In this document: one piece after another, positions 8,844 to 16,892 of the stretch
How the letters are laid out: each line of letters starts with the position of its first letter
Numbering within the stretch: the stretch's first letter is position 1
DNA from: CALOCY01 sp942491975
Lineage (GTDB): Bacteria > Bacteroidota > Bacteroidia > Bacteroidales > Prolixibacteraceae
Length of the DNA: 64,000 nt
Direction: 5' to 3'
Assembly (NCBI GenBank): GCA_942491975.1
Contig: CALOCY010000004.1
Coordinates: forward strand, 1,240,001-1,304,000
The notes under the pieces: generated by a model
The model's database searches: none
Seen by the model: only the letters and a program-made list of their open reading frames with translations
What the model was told of the DNA's origin: nothing
Program-made: the position numbers and the translations under genes

Positions 8844-9878
8844 TCAAACGGGCTTTATTTTACGCAAAGACTCCGATTCCCCCAATGTATGCAATACTTT
8901 TTGTAATTCAGGGATTTCAACCGGCAGTGAGCTATTTTCAAGTACCTGTTGCAAATTATTCAAAGCATATGGAATACTTTCCAAAAAATGTTCTTTTCTT
9001 TCATAAAATCCCCTAAACCCAAAGGCTCCCATGGCCTGCATAATGCGAATCAGCACATAACCATAATAATACTTTTTGAAGTTGCCACGGTCAACAGCCG
9101 TTTGTTTTTCCAGTTGACCAAGGTAATATTCCAGCAATTCGCCCCTCACCTCATGGGGAATATCTGCTTTGGCATCATAGAGCAACGAAGCCAGGTCGTA
9201 TTGCAATGCCCCTCTTCTCCCACCTTGATAATCAATAAAATATATTAATTCATTATGCAGCATAATATTTCGCGATTGAAAGTCGCGATACAGGAAATAG
9301 CCCTGATCAGCCTCTAATAAAAAGGCTATAAAAGTATGGAAATCATCTTCCAGTGCCTGTTCATCAAACGGCACCTTTGCCAGCTTTAAAAAATAGTATT
9401 TGAAATAGTTCAAATCCCACAACATCGATTGTTTATCAAACGAAGGACGGGGATAACAATAAGACCAATTCATTCCTTCTGCCCCTTTAACCTGAATAGC
9501 AGACAACTGTTGCAATACATTTTTGTACACGGCTGTAAGCTTATCGGAAAAACCTTCTTCTTCACGAATACGCTTCAAAAATGAAAAAAGTGTTTCGTCA
9601 CCAATATCTTCAATAAGGTAAATAGAATGTGGTACTCCTATAGCATATACTTCAGGTACATGAATTCCTTTAGCCCGGAAGTGTTTGGAAAATTCAATAA
9701 ACGCAGTATTTTCTTTCAGATCGTTATTGTAAGCCCCAATAGCTTGATAGCGTTTACTTTTTATGCGGTAGTATTCGCGGTATGAACCCGATGCCGGTAA
9801 TATTTCGAAATGTTTTGCTTTCTCACCAAAATGCTTTTCAAACAGTTCGATAAGATTATTTTTTAGTTGTTGTTTCAA
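8844..9878 (-). CDS. amgK: Aminoglycoside-phosphotransferase-fold sugar kinase, probable AmgK
   Basis: Probable anomeric MurNAc/GlcNAc kinase supplying the substrate of MurU. Motifs of the APH kinase fold: FLYRDFQSRNIML (catalytic-loop Asp in RDFQSRN, where many relatives have HRDFH) and YFIDYQGGRRGALQYDLASL (metal-binding Asp and the following helix). About 344 residues from a TTG at 9878 (MKQQLKNNLIELFEKHFG). The frame is open up to an ATG at 9953, but that extension is hydrophobic, unlike the family, and ends in a dispersed repeat, so I prefer TTG; this is not settled. It is first in a minus-strand cluster with the small Cys protein and murU. Other APH-family small-molecule kinases are possible, but the murU neighbour favours AmgK. 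Confidence 0.75.
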   Translation of the reverse strand: MKQQLKNNLIELFEKHFGEKAKHFEILPASGSYREYYRIKSKRYQAIGAYNNDLKENTAFIEFSKHFRAKGIHVPEVYAIGVPHSIYLIEDIGDETLFSFLKRIREEEGFSDKLTAVYKNVLQQLSAIQVKGAEGMNWSYCYPRPSFDKQSMLWDLNYFKYYFLKLAKVPFDEQALEDDFHTFIAFLLEADQGYFLYRDFQSRNIMLHNELIYFIDYQGGRRGALQYDLASLLYDAKADIPHEVRGELLEYYLGQLEKQTAVDRGNFKKYYYGYVLIRIMQAMGAFGFRGFYERKEHFLESIPYALNNLQQVLENSSLPVEIPELQKVLHTLGESESLRKIKPV

Positions 9879-9940
9879 GTTAGTTGGTTTTAAGCCTTTC
9901 CGGCTATTATAGTACAAAGTAAAGATAAGCACTACAAAGT

Positions 9941-9971
9941 TAACAATGAACAATGTGCAATGAGAAATTTA
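9941..9971. repeat. Dispersed intergenic repeat, GAACAnTGA type (copy b)
   Basis: TAACAATGAACAATGTGCAA followed by TGAGAAATTTAAC, the same words as at 2831-2872. It lies at the 5' edge of amgK, so the longer reading frame of that gene would start inside repeat sequence. Confidence 0.5.
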
Positions 9972-10158
9972 ACAATTACACCTTTGCTGAAGTTACGTGT
10001 GGATAATGGAATTGAAGAATAGGAGAAGCGGAGGAGTGAAGAAAAAAAACAGAAGTGGATAAAAATATAGTGGCAATTAGCTATGCTTCCTGACTGCTGA
10101 TTTAAATTCCTGTCTGGCAGACCCGGTAATAAAAAAAATCAAAAATAAACCGGTTTAG

Positions 10159-10190
10159 TTTGTTTTTTTATTTAAAAAGACCTATTTTTG
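10159..10190 (+). promoter_or_regulatory. Bacteroidota-type promoter for the candidate sRNA
   Basis: TTTG at 10159-10162, a 20-nt spacer, and TATTTTTG at 10183-10190. This matches the known Bacteroidota consensus TTTG-N19/20-TAnnTTTG. Predicted transcription start is about 10197. No gene follows on the plus strand before a terminator at 10301-10333. Confidence 0.5.
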
Positions 10191-10196
10191 AATTGA

Positions 10197-10333
10197 AATA
10201 TAGTGCAAGCAACGTTATATTTTTTTAACCGAAAAGCTAAATCGGTTAAGCATTAGAGTTTTTTCTTAATCATAGAAACTGGACCACAAACCAGGGCAAA
10301 AAAACCGCCTAAGTCAAGTCAGGCGGTTTTTGC
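10197..10333 (+). ncRNA. Candidate small RNA (about 137 nt) with own promoter and terminator
   Basis: Begins just after the promoter at 10159-10190 and ends in an intrinsic terminator (AAAACCGCCT / AGGCGGTTTTT, 10301-10331). An internal stem TTAACCG / CGGTTAA lies at about 10226-10250, and GGACCACAAACCAGGG precedes the terminator stem. There is no supported reading frame; the longest in-frame candidate is a 17-codon GTG frame without a ribosome-binding site. I do not recognise a known RNA family: it is not tmRNA, RNase P or SRP RNA, and it is short for 6S. The 500-base gap 9961-10464 otherwise holds only the terminator of the gene at 10464. Confidence 0.4.
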
Positions 10334-10399
10334 ATTTTAATAAGGATAATAGAATACCGAACCATACGATCCGGCATTCGTATTATATCTAATCCCATA

Positions 10400-10425
10400 A
10401 AAAAGCCTCCAAAAATGAGAGGCTT
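10400..10425 (-). terminator. Terminator of the WM-repeat protein gene
   Basis: On the minus strand AAGCCTCTCATTTTTGGAGG is continued by CTTTTTT: a 7-bp stem with a T tract, about 40 nt past the stop at 10464. Confidence 0.75.
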
Positions 10426-10463
10426 GTGCATCTGGTATTGAAATTTGCGCTATTCCAATACTC

Positions 10464-10793
10464 TTAATTTACTGTCCAATAATCATCATCTGTCATCCAC
10501 TCTTCAATTTGTAGTTCCCCATCCTCATTAGGCATCCAATTGCTATCATCCGACATCCATTTTTCGATTTTCATCTCTTTTTTGTCTTCCGACTCATACA
10601 TAAACAATGCATGCTCAACCAACAAATTTCCTGACATCCAATCTTCAATTTCAAGCGGAGCCTCAGCTTTCGTATCCGTTTCTATGCTATAAATAGTGTT
10701 TTTCACCAACTCTGTTGAGTTTGCATCAAATGCCAATACTGAAAATAGGCCGGCCAATGTTGTAATTGCTAAAATTTTAAAATACCTTTTCAT
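10464..10793 (-). CDS. Small secreted protein with three IExWM repeats, function unknown
   Basis: 109-residue protein with a signal peptide (MKRYFKILAITTLAGLFSVL, cleavage near residue 22-25). The mature part is acidic and holds three copies of a short motif: LEIEDWMSG (47-55), MKIEKWMSDD (74-83) and LQIEEWMTDD (94-103), the last two followed by a further Trp (SNWMPN, DYWTVN). A strong ribosome-binding site AGGAGG lies 10 nt before the ATG, and the gene has its own terminator, so it is a real, probably well-expressed single gene. I recall similar short WM-motif proteins in Bacteroidales but know no function. Nearby genes give no clue. Confidence 0.8.
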   Translation of the reverse strand: MKRYFKILAITTLAGLFSVLAFDANSTELVKNTIYSIETDTKAEAPLEIEDWMSGNLLVEHALFMYESEDKKEMKIEKWMSDDSNWMPNEDGELQIEEWMTDDDYWTVN

Positions 10794-11088
10794 ATCTAAG
10801 TTCCTCCTGTTTTTTCGTTTTGTGTTACATGTAATATGACTACGAAGTGCCGAAAAAGTTGCAGGTGGAATTGTTAAATTTTCCTGTTTTTAGGTTAACA
10901 GTTTGTTAACGCCGCGAATGGCAAGGTTTTGCCGGTGAATAAAGGGCAATATAAAACCCGGATGCAAACGATTTTATCAAATTTTTACAATTAAATCAGA
11001 TGATTATTAATTGAATGCTATTTTTGCCACAAAAGGAGATTAAACACACTGCGAAGAGGCACAAAACACTACTTTTTGGTATTCGACC

Positions 11089-11400
11089 CTACTTTTTTAC
11101 CTTCCCTATCTTCTGCTCAATAGAAGCCACTTTTTGGGCTAGACGTCCCATAGGGGCTTTGCGGATATCAAACGTCAGCGTTGAATAGATCCGGTCGCAA
11201 TCTTTTTCGAGCAGCTTGTACGACTGTTTCACAAGCCGAAGTGCCTGATCTATTGTTTCGGTCTCAATAATGGTCCCCATAGGTGTAAGTTGGTAATTGT
11301 ACCCGCTTTGGTCAATCATTTTAACAATACGGCTCACATAAGGGCTTACACTATCCCCTTTATCGGTAGGGAACATGGCAAATTGCAATAAAATACTCAT
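11089..11400 (-). CDS. MTH1187/YkoF-type thiamine-binding protein
   Basis: 103-residue protein of the DUF77/MTH1187 family, a small ferredoxin-like fold whose members bind thiamine or related pyrimidines. Characteristic features are MSILLQFAMFPTDKGDSVSP at the start, then YQLTPMGTIIETETIDQAL and a basic, Lys-rich C-terminus. It lies 52 nt downstream of the radical SAM gene on the same strand and is probably in the same transcript. No thiamine pathway genes or TPP riboswitch lie nearby, so the ligand is from family knowledge only. The 295 bases on its downstream side (10794-11088) are A+T-rich promoter DNA for the WM-repeat gene with no feature I can name. Confidence 0.82.
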   Translation of the reverse strand: MSILLQFAMFPTDKGDSVSPYVSRIVKMIDQSGYNYQLTPMGTIIETETIDQALRLVKQSYKLLEKDCDRIYSTLTFDIRKAPMGRLAQKVASIEQKIGKVKK

Positions 11401-11452
11401 AACAATTGTTTTTATTATTGTTTATGCTCATAAGGTTTATACGCTATTAAAA

Positions 11453-12418
11453 TCAGGGGTAACACTCATCAGGTTCCAGCAGATGCGGATAATCACTGCG
11501 TAGTGTTTTTCGCACCTGATAGCACAGGTCACACTCGTCGAAATAACCGGCAGGCACTGCTCTGTTTTTCCTGTACGCCAGGGCATGTAACCCTTTAGGG
11601 CCATCAGCAGCCAATAGCGAAGTAATTTCGTTATTTTCGTGCGAATAGTTATTGATAATATCACCAAACGACTGGAGGTATACATTACCTATAACAATAC
11701 CGTAACAAATCATCACGTTTCCATAGGGATCAATCCATACCATTGCCGGGTTAAACGGTGAGCGTTGCCCCAGGCACTCGCTCAAGTCGGAACATAAACC
11801 CCGTGGCACACCGGTTTTTTTAGGCCGGTTTATGGTTGCCCCTTTTCCTATTGACCGCACTATCGGGGTAGCAGCCGGTATTTCATGGCCACCTTTTACC
11901 TGCATATAAATCTCATCATACCTGCGGTTGACCATTTCTGCCCCGTGAACCCCCTCGTGTAACCGGCACCCCATGATGTACGCATGTTTCTTCAACCCGG
12001 ATTTTACCAGTGCATTCACAGCATTGGCCGGACGATCAAGCGGGATAAACTCCTCGTGATAGGGATCGGCACTCACGGCAACCCCTGTTACCCCGGCTTT
12101 TTTCAGTTGTGCTGTTTTTTCAACCGCAATTTCTTCGGAAACGGCCCAAAAACCGTTGGTAGATATCCCGATATCGCCTTTAAAATAGTTTCGGATATTG
12201 CGAATAAGCTGCAATACCTCTTTTTCGTACAACATAATCTCCCCCCCGCTGATGTGCATCCAAAACATTGTTGAAGGCTGCTCAAAATCTTTCAATACAC
12301 AGTGTGCCAGATCAGGCGATATGCACTTTCTCTCCCCCCGGGTCTCAAAAAAGCAGTGCCTGCAAGCTGCATTGCAGTTGTAGGTCATCAGCCAGTTGAT
12401 ACCGGTAAGTTTTATCAT
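11453..12418 (-). CDS. Radical SAM protein of unknown substrate
   Basis: 321-residue radical SAM enzyme. The [4Fe-4S] motif CNAACRHC (Cys15, 19, 22; CxxxCxxC) is followed by HISGGEIMLY (GGE motif, SAM binding) and AVSADPYH. Further cysteines (CSDLSEC, NVMICYG, CDLCYQV and a C-terminal ECYP) may hold an auxiliary cluster of twitch/SPASM type, but they do not match a full SPASM pattern. The preceding btuB-btuG unit is separated by a terminator at 12435-12459, so this gene starts a new unit shared with the thiamine-binding protein gene. No peptide substrate gene is adjacent, so maturation of a peptide is not implied. Confidence 0.85.
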   Translation of the reverse strand: MIKLTGINWLMTYNCNAACRHCFFETRGERKCISPDLAHCVLKDFEQPSTMFWMHISGGEIMLYEKEVLQLIRNIRNYFKGDIGISTNGFWAVSEEIAVEKTAQLKKAGVTGVAVSADPYHEEFIPLDRPANAVNALVKSGLKKHAYIMGCRLHEGVHGAEMVNRRYDEIYMQVKGGHEIPAATPIVRSIGKGATINRPKKTGVPRGLCSDLSECLGQRSPFNPAMVWIDPYGNVMICYGIVIGNVYLQSFGDIINNYSHENNEITSLLAADGPKGLHALAYRKNRAVPAGYFDECDLCYQVRKTLRSDYPHLLEPDECYP

Positions 12419-12434
12419 ACGTTAAAGATATAAA

Positions 12435-12462
12435 AAAGGCCGCTGTAACAGCGACCTTTCGA
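12435..12462 (-). terminator. Terminator of the btuB-btuG unit
   Basis: On the minus strand AAAGGTCGCTG TTA CAGCGGCCTTT followed by TTTAT: an 11-bp stem with one mismatch and a 3-nt loop. Located 70 nt past the stop of the BtuG-like gene and just before the radical SAM gene start. Confidence 0.8.
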
Positions 12463-12528
12463 TTCTAATACAGGTTGATTGATACTGGCCGGATAATCTG
12501 GAACCATCCGATCAATGACAAATAATTA

Positions 12529-13623
12529 TTACTCTTCCGTAAAATCGATCCGGTTAAATACCACATCATTGGGGTATGAGATGTTGGTAACCAATTCTTT
12601 CAGTACTGTACCACTGACATAATCGTAAGCAATCACTTTTTTATTGGTCGCATCACATGCATACACATCGCCTGTCTCGGGATCGACACTGATCCCGTAA
12701 AAACTACCTTCTACCCATTTTTCAGTCGGCAATTCTTCGGCGTTGATGCCCATTTTATATAGCGCATCATTGAGAAATACAATTTCTGTTTTATCACTGC
12801 TCATTGCTATCAGGTTACTTCCAAATGTTGCAAGTGAACCGCCAAAATCATAGGTCTTTACCACCTGATTGGTTGTTGAATTAATTTTATAGATTTTCGC
12901 ATTTTCAACCACCTCAAAAGTATTCCAATCGGTTTCGCCCTGACAGATTACCCAAATGTTATTGTCAGCATCCACATCAATATCAACAGGTCGTTTCCCC
13001 ACTTCAATCGTTTCCACTACCCCATCAGTAGTAACATCTACTACCGAAACTGTACTATCATTAACAAAAGCTCCTGAGTTGGCTACATACACACGACTCC
13101 CAATCTTTGCCATTCTTTCAGGCCCTTTTCCTACCGTTATTTCACCTGCAACAGCCATCTGTTCATAATCGTAAACAATCAACTTATCATCCCCAAACCC
13201 ATTACCATTGGAAATATAAATTTTGCCATCAGCCGCAGGCATAACAAAACGTGGATAACTTAATCCGGTTATGGTAGCCAACGAGGAAAAATCTTTCATG
13301 TGTACAATTTCAACCTTTTGCGAATTGTTCACCACAATAATCCCCAGCGTATCAACAATGCTAAACGATTGTACAACATCACCCAATTCTGCGCCATTTT
13401 TTGTTAGAAAGATATCAGGATCAGACACTGTATGCTCAAAATTGAACCACGAAATGGCCCCGGTATTTTTACTAAAATCGCCTTCGTTGCATACAAATGC
13501 CCCTTTCAATATTGTCACCTCCTTTTTGGGCATAATATTATCATCGTCATTACACGAGGTAAAAACAAACGGGGCAATCACCAGCATTGCCAGTAAAACC
13601 TGTTTAAACATTTTCTTTCCCAT
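12529..13623 (-). CDS. btuG: YncE/DUF5074-type beta-propeller lipoprotein, probable BtuG cobalamin-binding protein
   Basis: 364-residue lipoprotein: signal MFKQVLLAMLVIAPFVFTSC with Cys24 followed by NDDDN, an acidic stretch of the kind used for surface export in Bacteroidota. The rest is a beta-propeller with blade repeats such as VTVGKGPERMAKIGSRVYVAN-like and IEVGKRPVDIDVDADNNIWV segments. It begins 28 nt after the stop of the BtuB-like receptor gene, and the pair sits behind a cobalamin riboswitch. Bacteroides BtuG is a surface seven-bladed propeller that binds B12 tightly and caps BtuB; location and fold make this the likely role. A general YncE-like protein is the alternative. The start could be residue 1 or Met5. 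Confidence 0.78.
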   Translation of the reverse strand: MGKKMFKQVLLAMLVIAPFVFTSCNDDDNIMPKKEVTILKGAFVCNEGDFSKNTGAISWFNFEHTVSDPDIFLTKNGAELGDVVQSFSIVDTLGIIVVNNSQKVEIVHMKDFSSLATITGLSYPRFVMPAADGKIYISNGNGFGDDKLIVYDYEQMAVAGEITVGKGPERMAKIGSRVYVANSGAFVNDSTVSVVDVTTDGVVETIEVGKRPVDIDVDADNNIWVICQGETDWNTFEVVENAKIYKINSTTNQVVKTYDFGGSLATFGSNLIAMSSDKTEIVFLNDALYKMGINAEELPTEKWVEGSFYGISVDPETGDVYACDATNKKVIAYDYVSGTVLKELVTNISYPNDVVFNRIDFTEE

Positions 13624-13651
13624 TTTTAAGTAGTTGTTATTGATTTATAAA

Positions 13652-15595
13652 TTAATACGTAAATGCAATTTTTACAGCAACCATCCGTCCCGGCATGGGA
13701 TACGAACGTATTAGCTCATACTCTTCATTCCATATATTTTCAGCACTAATAGAAGCAGTTAGTCTGGCTTTATCCAACTTAAAATGCCTGTAAACCTTTA
13801 AGTTGGTTGTACGGTAAGAGGGTAATTTTCTATTTTCAGCAAAGTAACGATTTGATGTAAGTTGTTCAACAACCTGTATGCCAATCTTTTTGTATGTGAT
13901 ATTGGTATTCCACATCACACTCAACAGTGGTGTATAATAGAGCCGGTGCCCATTGTACCGGTCATTGCCATCAGCTGTCTTCTTGATAGTTGATTTGTTT
14001 AACACTGTGGAAAACTGCACAGCTAATTTAAAATCATTCCACTCCCCGGTGTACATCATTTTTGTCTCTACCCCGCGCATCAATACTTCAAGGTAATTCT
14101 CGGGAGAGAGTTTGGCTTCCTTTCCCCTTTTCAATGTGTCAGTATAGGATGTTTGCCACATAATCATGTTATTCACTTTTGAAACATATCCGGCAACATC
14201 CAGCAGCAATTGATGCTTCTTTCCTACTATCGGACAAACTATTTGCACCCCAATTTCTCCGGAAATACCATCTTCCGCTTTCAGGTTTTCATTCCCGTAA
14301 GGCATCCAGTAACGATCGTTGAAGGTGGGTTTCCGGTATTTCTGCGACACATTTCCTCTTATTGAGACTTTTTCAGGGATAAGATTATATACAGCCCCTG
14401 CCGAAATCAAAAACCGGGCATCGTATTCCGAATTCCACTCATACCGGGCAACCAGATTAGGCCTAAATTTGGGAAAACGTGCAGTAAATCCGGCAATGGC
14501 AGCTATGTTGTGTTCCTGTTTGGTTTTAGCATAAGCATCTACATCAGCAGTCAATAGGGAATAGGTTGCACCAACATCAAACGAATAGTGTTCGCTCAGG
14601 AAATACCTGTAGTTGGCATCGGCATACACTTTACGACTGATTATTTTTGAATGGATGGAATACTCTTCGGCATCAAGGCTCTCTTTATCAGTATACAGCT
14701 GATAATCATAAAAATAAGCTGTTTTAATTTCAAGGGCGGATAAGCCGGATTTCCGGCGATAGCGGGCAAACAATTTCAGTGTGGCATCCTCCTGCTTTTC
14801 ATGGTTTTCAAGTTGTGCCCCAACGATATTGGGCAGATTGATTTTTTTCGATTGGCACCACACTCCCCCGTCAATCGTGTTTTTAGGATCAACCTGAAAA
14901 CGGATATGTTGTATTGTCCCGTAGTTACTCCATCCGGCATTCGTGCGCTTAAAATCCCCCTTCCTTATATAATCATAATACTTAAAATCACCATCTGATA
15001 CTGCTCCCCACACATTACCGGAATAATACACTTTTGATTTACCTGCATTAAGGTTTACCCCTGTTTTGTGGGTATTTAAGCTTCCTGCCTCAGCATAAAA
15101 ACGTAATAACGGTTTATCGGAAACACGTTCCGTATTATTTTCAAGATTGACAGCCCCGCCAAATGTACCGCTGCCAAACAGTGCCCCCGAAGCACCATAT
15201 ATCAATGTCACATGATCAAAACCTCCTGTCGGCACCATCGAAAGATCCATCTCCCCCATCGTAATCGAATTGATGGGAAAGCCGTTCCAATTCACCTGCG
15301 TATGACTGGCTACTGCACCGCGCAACGATAGTGTTGCTGCGGATCCCGGTGTGCCATATGATTTAATGTTCAACGGGGTTTGTTGACGGATTAATTCACC
15401 TACAGTAGTTGCTTCGTACCGATAAAGCCCTTCACCGGAAAAATTGTCCTGCCGGTATGCCTTTGTATAATGGCTGACCCGATTAGCTGTAATCTCAACC
15501 ACGTCAATATTGACGGTATCAACAGGCAAATCATTGGCATGCACATCAATAAAAACGATGTAAAACAGCAGTAGAAAAAGCGTCTTTCCTTTCAT
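13652..15595 (-). CDS. btuB: TonB-dependent corrinoid receptor, BtuB-like
   Basis: 647-residue outer-membrane receptor for TonB-driven import of cobalamins. The signal peptide MKGKTLFLLLFYIVFIDVHA begins at the ATG at 15595; the frame continues to a GTG at 15628, which looks less likely. A TonB-box-like VEITANR is followed by a plug domain (ATTVGELIRQQTPLNIKSYG, LIYGASGALFGSGTFGGAV) and a beta-barrel ending in an aromatic residue (VAVKIAFTY), as outer-membrane proteins do. Assignment to corrinoids rests on the cobalamin riboswitch 114 nt upstream and the BtuG-like gene downstream. Expression should be turned off by adenosyl- or other cobalamin. Confidence 0.88.
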   Translation of the reverse strand: MKGKTLFLLLFYIVFIDVHANDLPVDTVNIDVVEITANRVSHYTKAYRQDNFSGEGLYRYEATTVGELIRQQTPLNIKSYGTPGSAATLSLRGAVASHTQVNWNGFPINSITMGEMDLSMVPTGGFDHVTLIYGASGALFGSGTFGGAVNLENNTERVSDKPLLRFYAEAGSLNTHKTGVNLNAGKSKVYYSGNVWGAVSDGDFKYYDYIRKGDFKRTNAGWSNYGTIQHIRFQVDPKNTIDGGVWCQSKKINLPNIVGAQLENHEKQEDATLKLFARYRRKSGLSALEIKTAYFYDYQLYTDKESLDAEEYSIHSKIISRKVYADANYRYFLSEHYSFDVGATYSLLTADVDAYAKTKQEHNIAAIAGFTARFPKFRPNLVARYEWNSEYDARFLISAGAVYNLIPEKVSIRGNVSQKYRKPTFNDRYWMPYGNENLKAEDGISGEIGVQIVCPIVGKKHQLLLDVAGYVSKVNNMIMWQTSYTDTLKRGKEAKLSPENYLEVLMRGVETKMMYTGEWNDFKLAVQFSTVLNKSTIKKTADGNDRYNGHRLYYTPLLSVMWNTNITYKKIGIQVVEQLTSNRYFAENRKLPSYRTTNLKVYRHFKLDKARLTASISAENIWNEEYELIRSYPMPGRMVAVKIAFTY

Positions 15596-15708
15596 CAAAA
15601 ACAGGTTGTCTGTGTAACAAAAGCCCACAAACAGTCGGAAAATACGAATGAAACAGTTGTATCATCCATAGTGCATTTGTACCGAATGCTATGAACAAAC
15701 TAATAACA

Positions 15709-15947
15709 TGGCAGGTCTTCTGACTTATCCCGTCTGTGACGCCTTCCCGGATTTTCCAAAGCAAGGGTTTAACCCCCTTTCCTGATAAAGAATCGTTTCT
15801 TTATCTCTTCCCAGTGGCATTGAGCAGTATCACAGAACATAAAAGTGGGAATTACAGCTGCGGTAACAGTTCCGGAATTTTTCATATTAAAGTGAAATCA
15901 CCGGATTCCCTTTTCACCCGACTAGCCGAAAAACATAATCGGGCACC
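15709..15947 (-). promoter_or_regulatory. Cobalamin riboswitch
   Basis: Minus-strand leader of the btuB-like gene with the main conserved elements in order: GGTGCCC at the 5' end (15941-15947), GGGAATCCGGTG, a CCGCAGCTGTAATTCCC-like stretch, ACTGCTCAATGCCACTGG, GGGAAGGCG, and the B12 box AAGTCAGAAGACCTGCC at 15710-15726. The order and near-consensus sequences identify the class securely. It leaves 114 nt before the start codon for the expression platform. Confidence 0.95.
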
Positions 15948-15958
15948 AAATCATGAGA

Positions 15959-15966
15959 CAAATGTA
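15959..15966 (-). promoter_or_regulatory. -7 promoter element of the btuB-btuG transcript
   Basis: TACATTTG on the minus strand matches TAnnTTTG and lies 12 nt before the riboswitch 5' end. A TTTG element at the -33 position is not clear. Confidence 0.45.
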
Positions 15967-15969
15967 TAA

Positions 15970-16355
15970 TATTTTTTTGAGGCATGTTGTTTTAATGTAA
16001 AATTTTATTCATATTGCCATTAAATACTTAACTTAAAAATCATACTATTATTTATTATGCTCCAACTTTCATTTTCAAATTTGCAGTCAATAAAAAATAA
16101 TTATTCGCAAATAATTACATTATATTATTAAAAAACCATACTATTTTGGAATTATTTATAATAATCTATCTTAAAATGGCATTAAAATATTTCACTGCTC
16201 TTTCCTGGTAAAAAGAGAACAATAGTGGTATTGGACGGCAACAGTTGTTTTTTGACCAAACTGATTAATTTTATGATAAAATGATCTATTTTGAGGATGA
16301 AATGAACTTTTTACAAAAAAAAGCGTATATTTATCAAAGAAAGGGGGACGGGAAT
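15970..16355. other. A+T-rich intergenic region, no feature recognised
   Basis: Between the btuB leader and msrB. It has many homopolymeric A/T runs, no convincing reading frame on either strand, and no stable hairpin. It presumably contains the msrB promoter; AAAGGGGGACGG at about 16339-16352 is the probable ribosome-binding region. Confidence 0.5.
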
Positions 16356-16832
16356 ATGAAAAAGGGATTCATGCTTTTATTTAGCATAGCTATTATTATT
16401 TCTGCATCAGCTCAACCCAAAAAAAAGATTTTGAAATACAAGAGGCTGACACAGCAGGAGAAAGAAGTTATTATCAACAAAAAAACGGAACGCCCGTTTT
16501 CAGGTGAATACTGCAAACACATAGAAGAAGGAACTTATGTGTGTAAGCGTTGCAAAGTACCCCTTTATCGCTCCGAAGATAAATTTATTTCACACTGTGG
16601 ATGGCCCAGCTTTGACGATGAATTATCTGGTGCAATAAAGCATGTAACTGATGCTGATGGTAAACGTACTGAGCTTATATGTGCAAACTGTGGTGGCCAT
16701 CTGGGACATCTGTTTTTGGGTGAGGGATTTACGCCTAAAGATACCCGGCATTGTGTAAATTCCATCTCTCTTGATTTCATCCCTGATCCTGAACAACCTG
16801 ACATCACAGCAGAAAAAATCTCTACAGAATAA
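16356..16832 (+). CDS. msrB: Secreted peptide-methionine (R)-S-oxide reductase MsrB
   Basis: Reduces methionine-R-sulfoxide in proteins. The MsrB fold shows both zinc-binding CxxC pairs (CKRC and CANC, the latter in CANCGGHLGHLF), HCGWPSFDD, and the catalytic Cys in RHCVNSISLDF. The N-terminus MKKGFMLLFSIAIIISASAQ is a signal peptide, so the enzyme acts in the periplasm. I start at the ATG at 16356, preceded by a purine-rich AAAGGGGGACGG; the frame is open to 16281, but that would bury the signal peptide. 158 residues. Only the catalytic Cys is evident for thiol exchange, so the reductant is unclear. A possible two-gene unit with the HD protein 60 nt downstream. Confidence 0.92.
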   Translation: MKKGFMLLFSIAIIISASAQPKKKILKYKRLTQQEKEVIINKKTERPFSGEYCKHIEEGTYVCKRCKVPLYRSEDKFISHCGWPSFDDELSGAIKHVTDADGKRTELICANCGGHLGHLFLGEGFTPKDTRHCVNSISLDFIPDPEQPDITAEKISTE

Positions 16833-16892
16833 AGGGGCTGTTTTTTGTGGTATTGCTATCTTTGTATTATAAAGGGTGATGCCACAAAAAAA

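Noticed and set aside
10226..10333. 6S RNA, tmRNA or tRNA at the candidate sRNA
   Set aside because: Length, stems and sequence do not match the consensus of those classes; I keep it as an unassigned candidate.
11453..12418. Radical SAM as maturase of the GG-leader peptide at 17728
   Set aside because: They are 5 kb apart on opposite strands with several unrelated genes, promoters and terminators between them; no evidence joins them.
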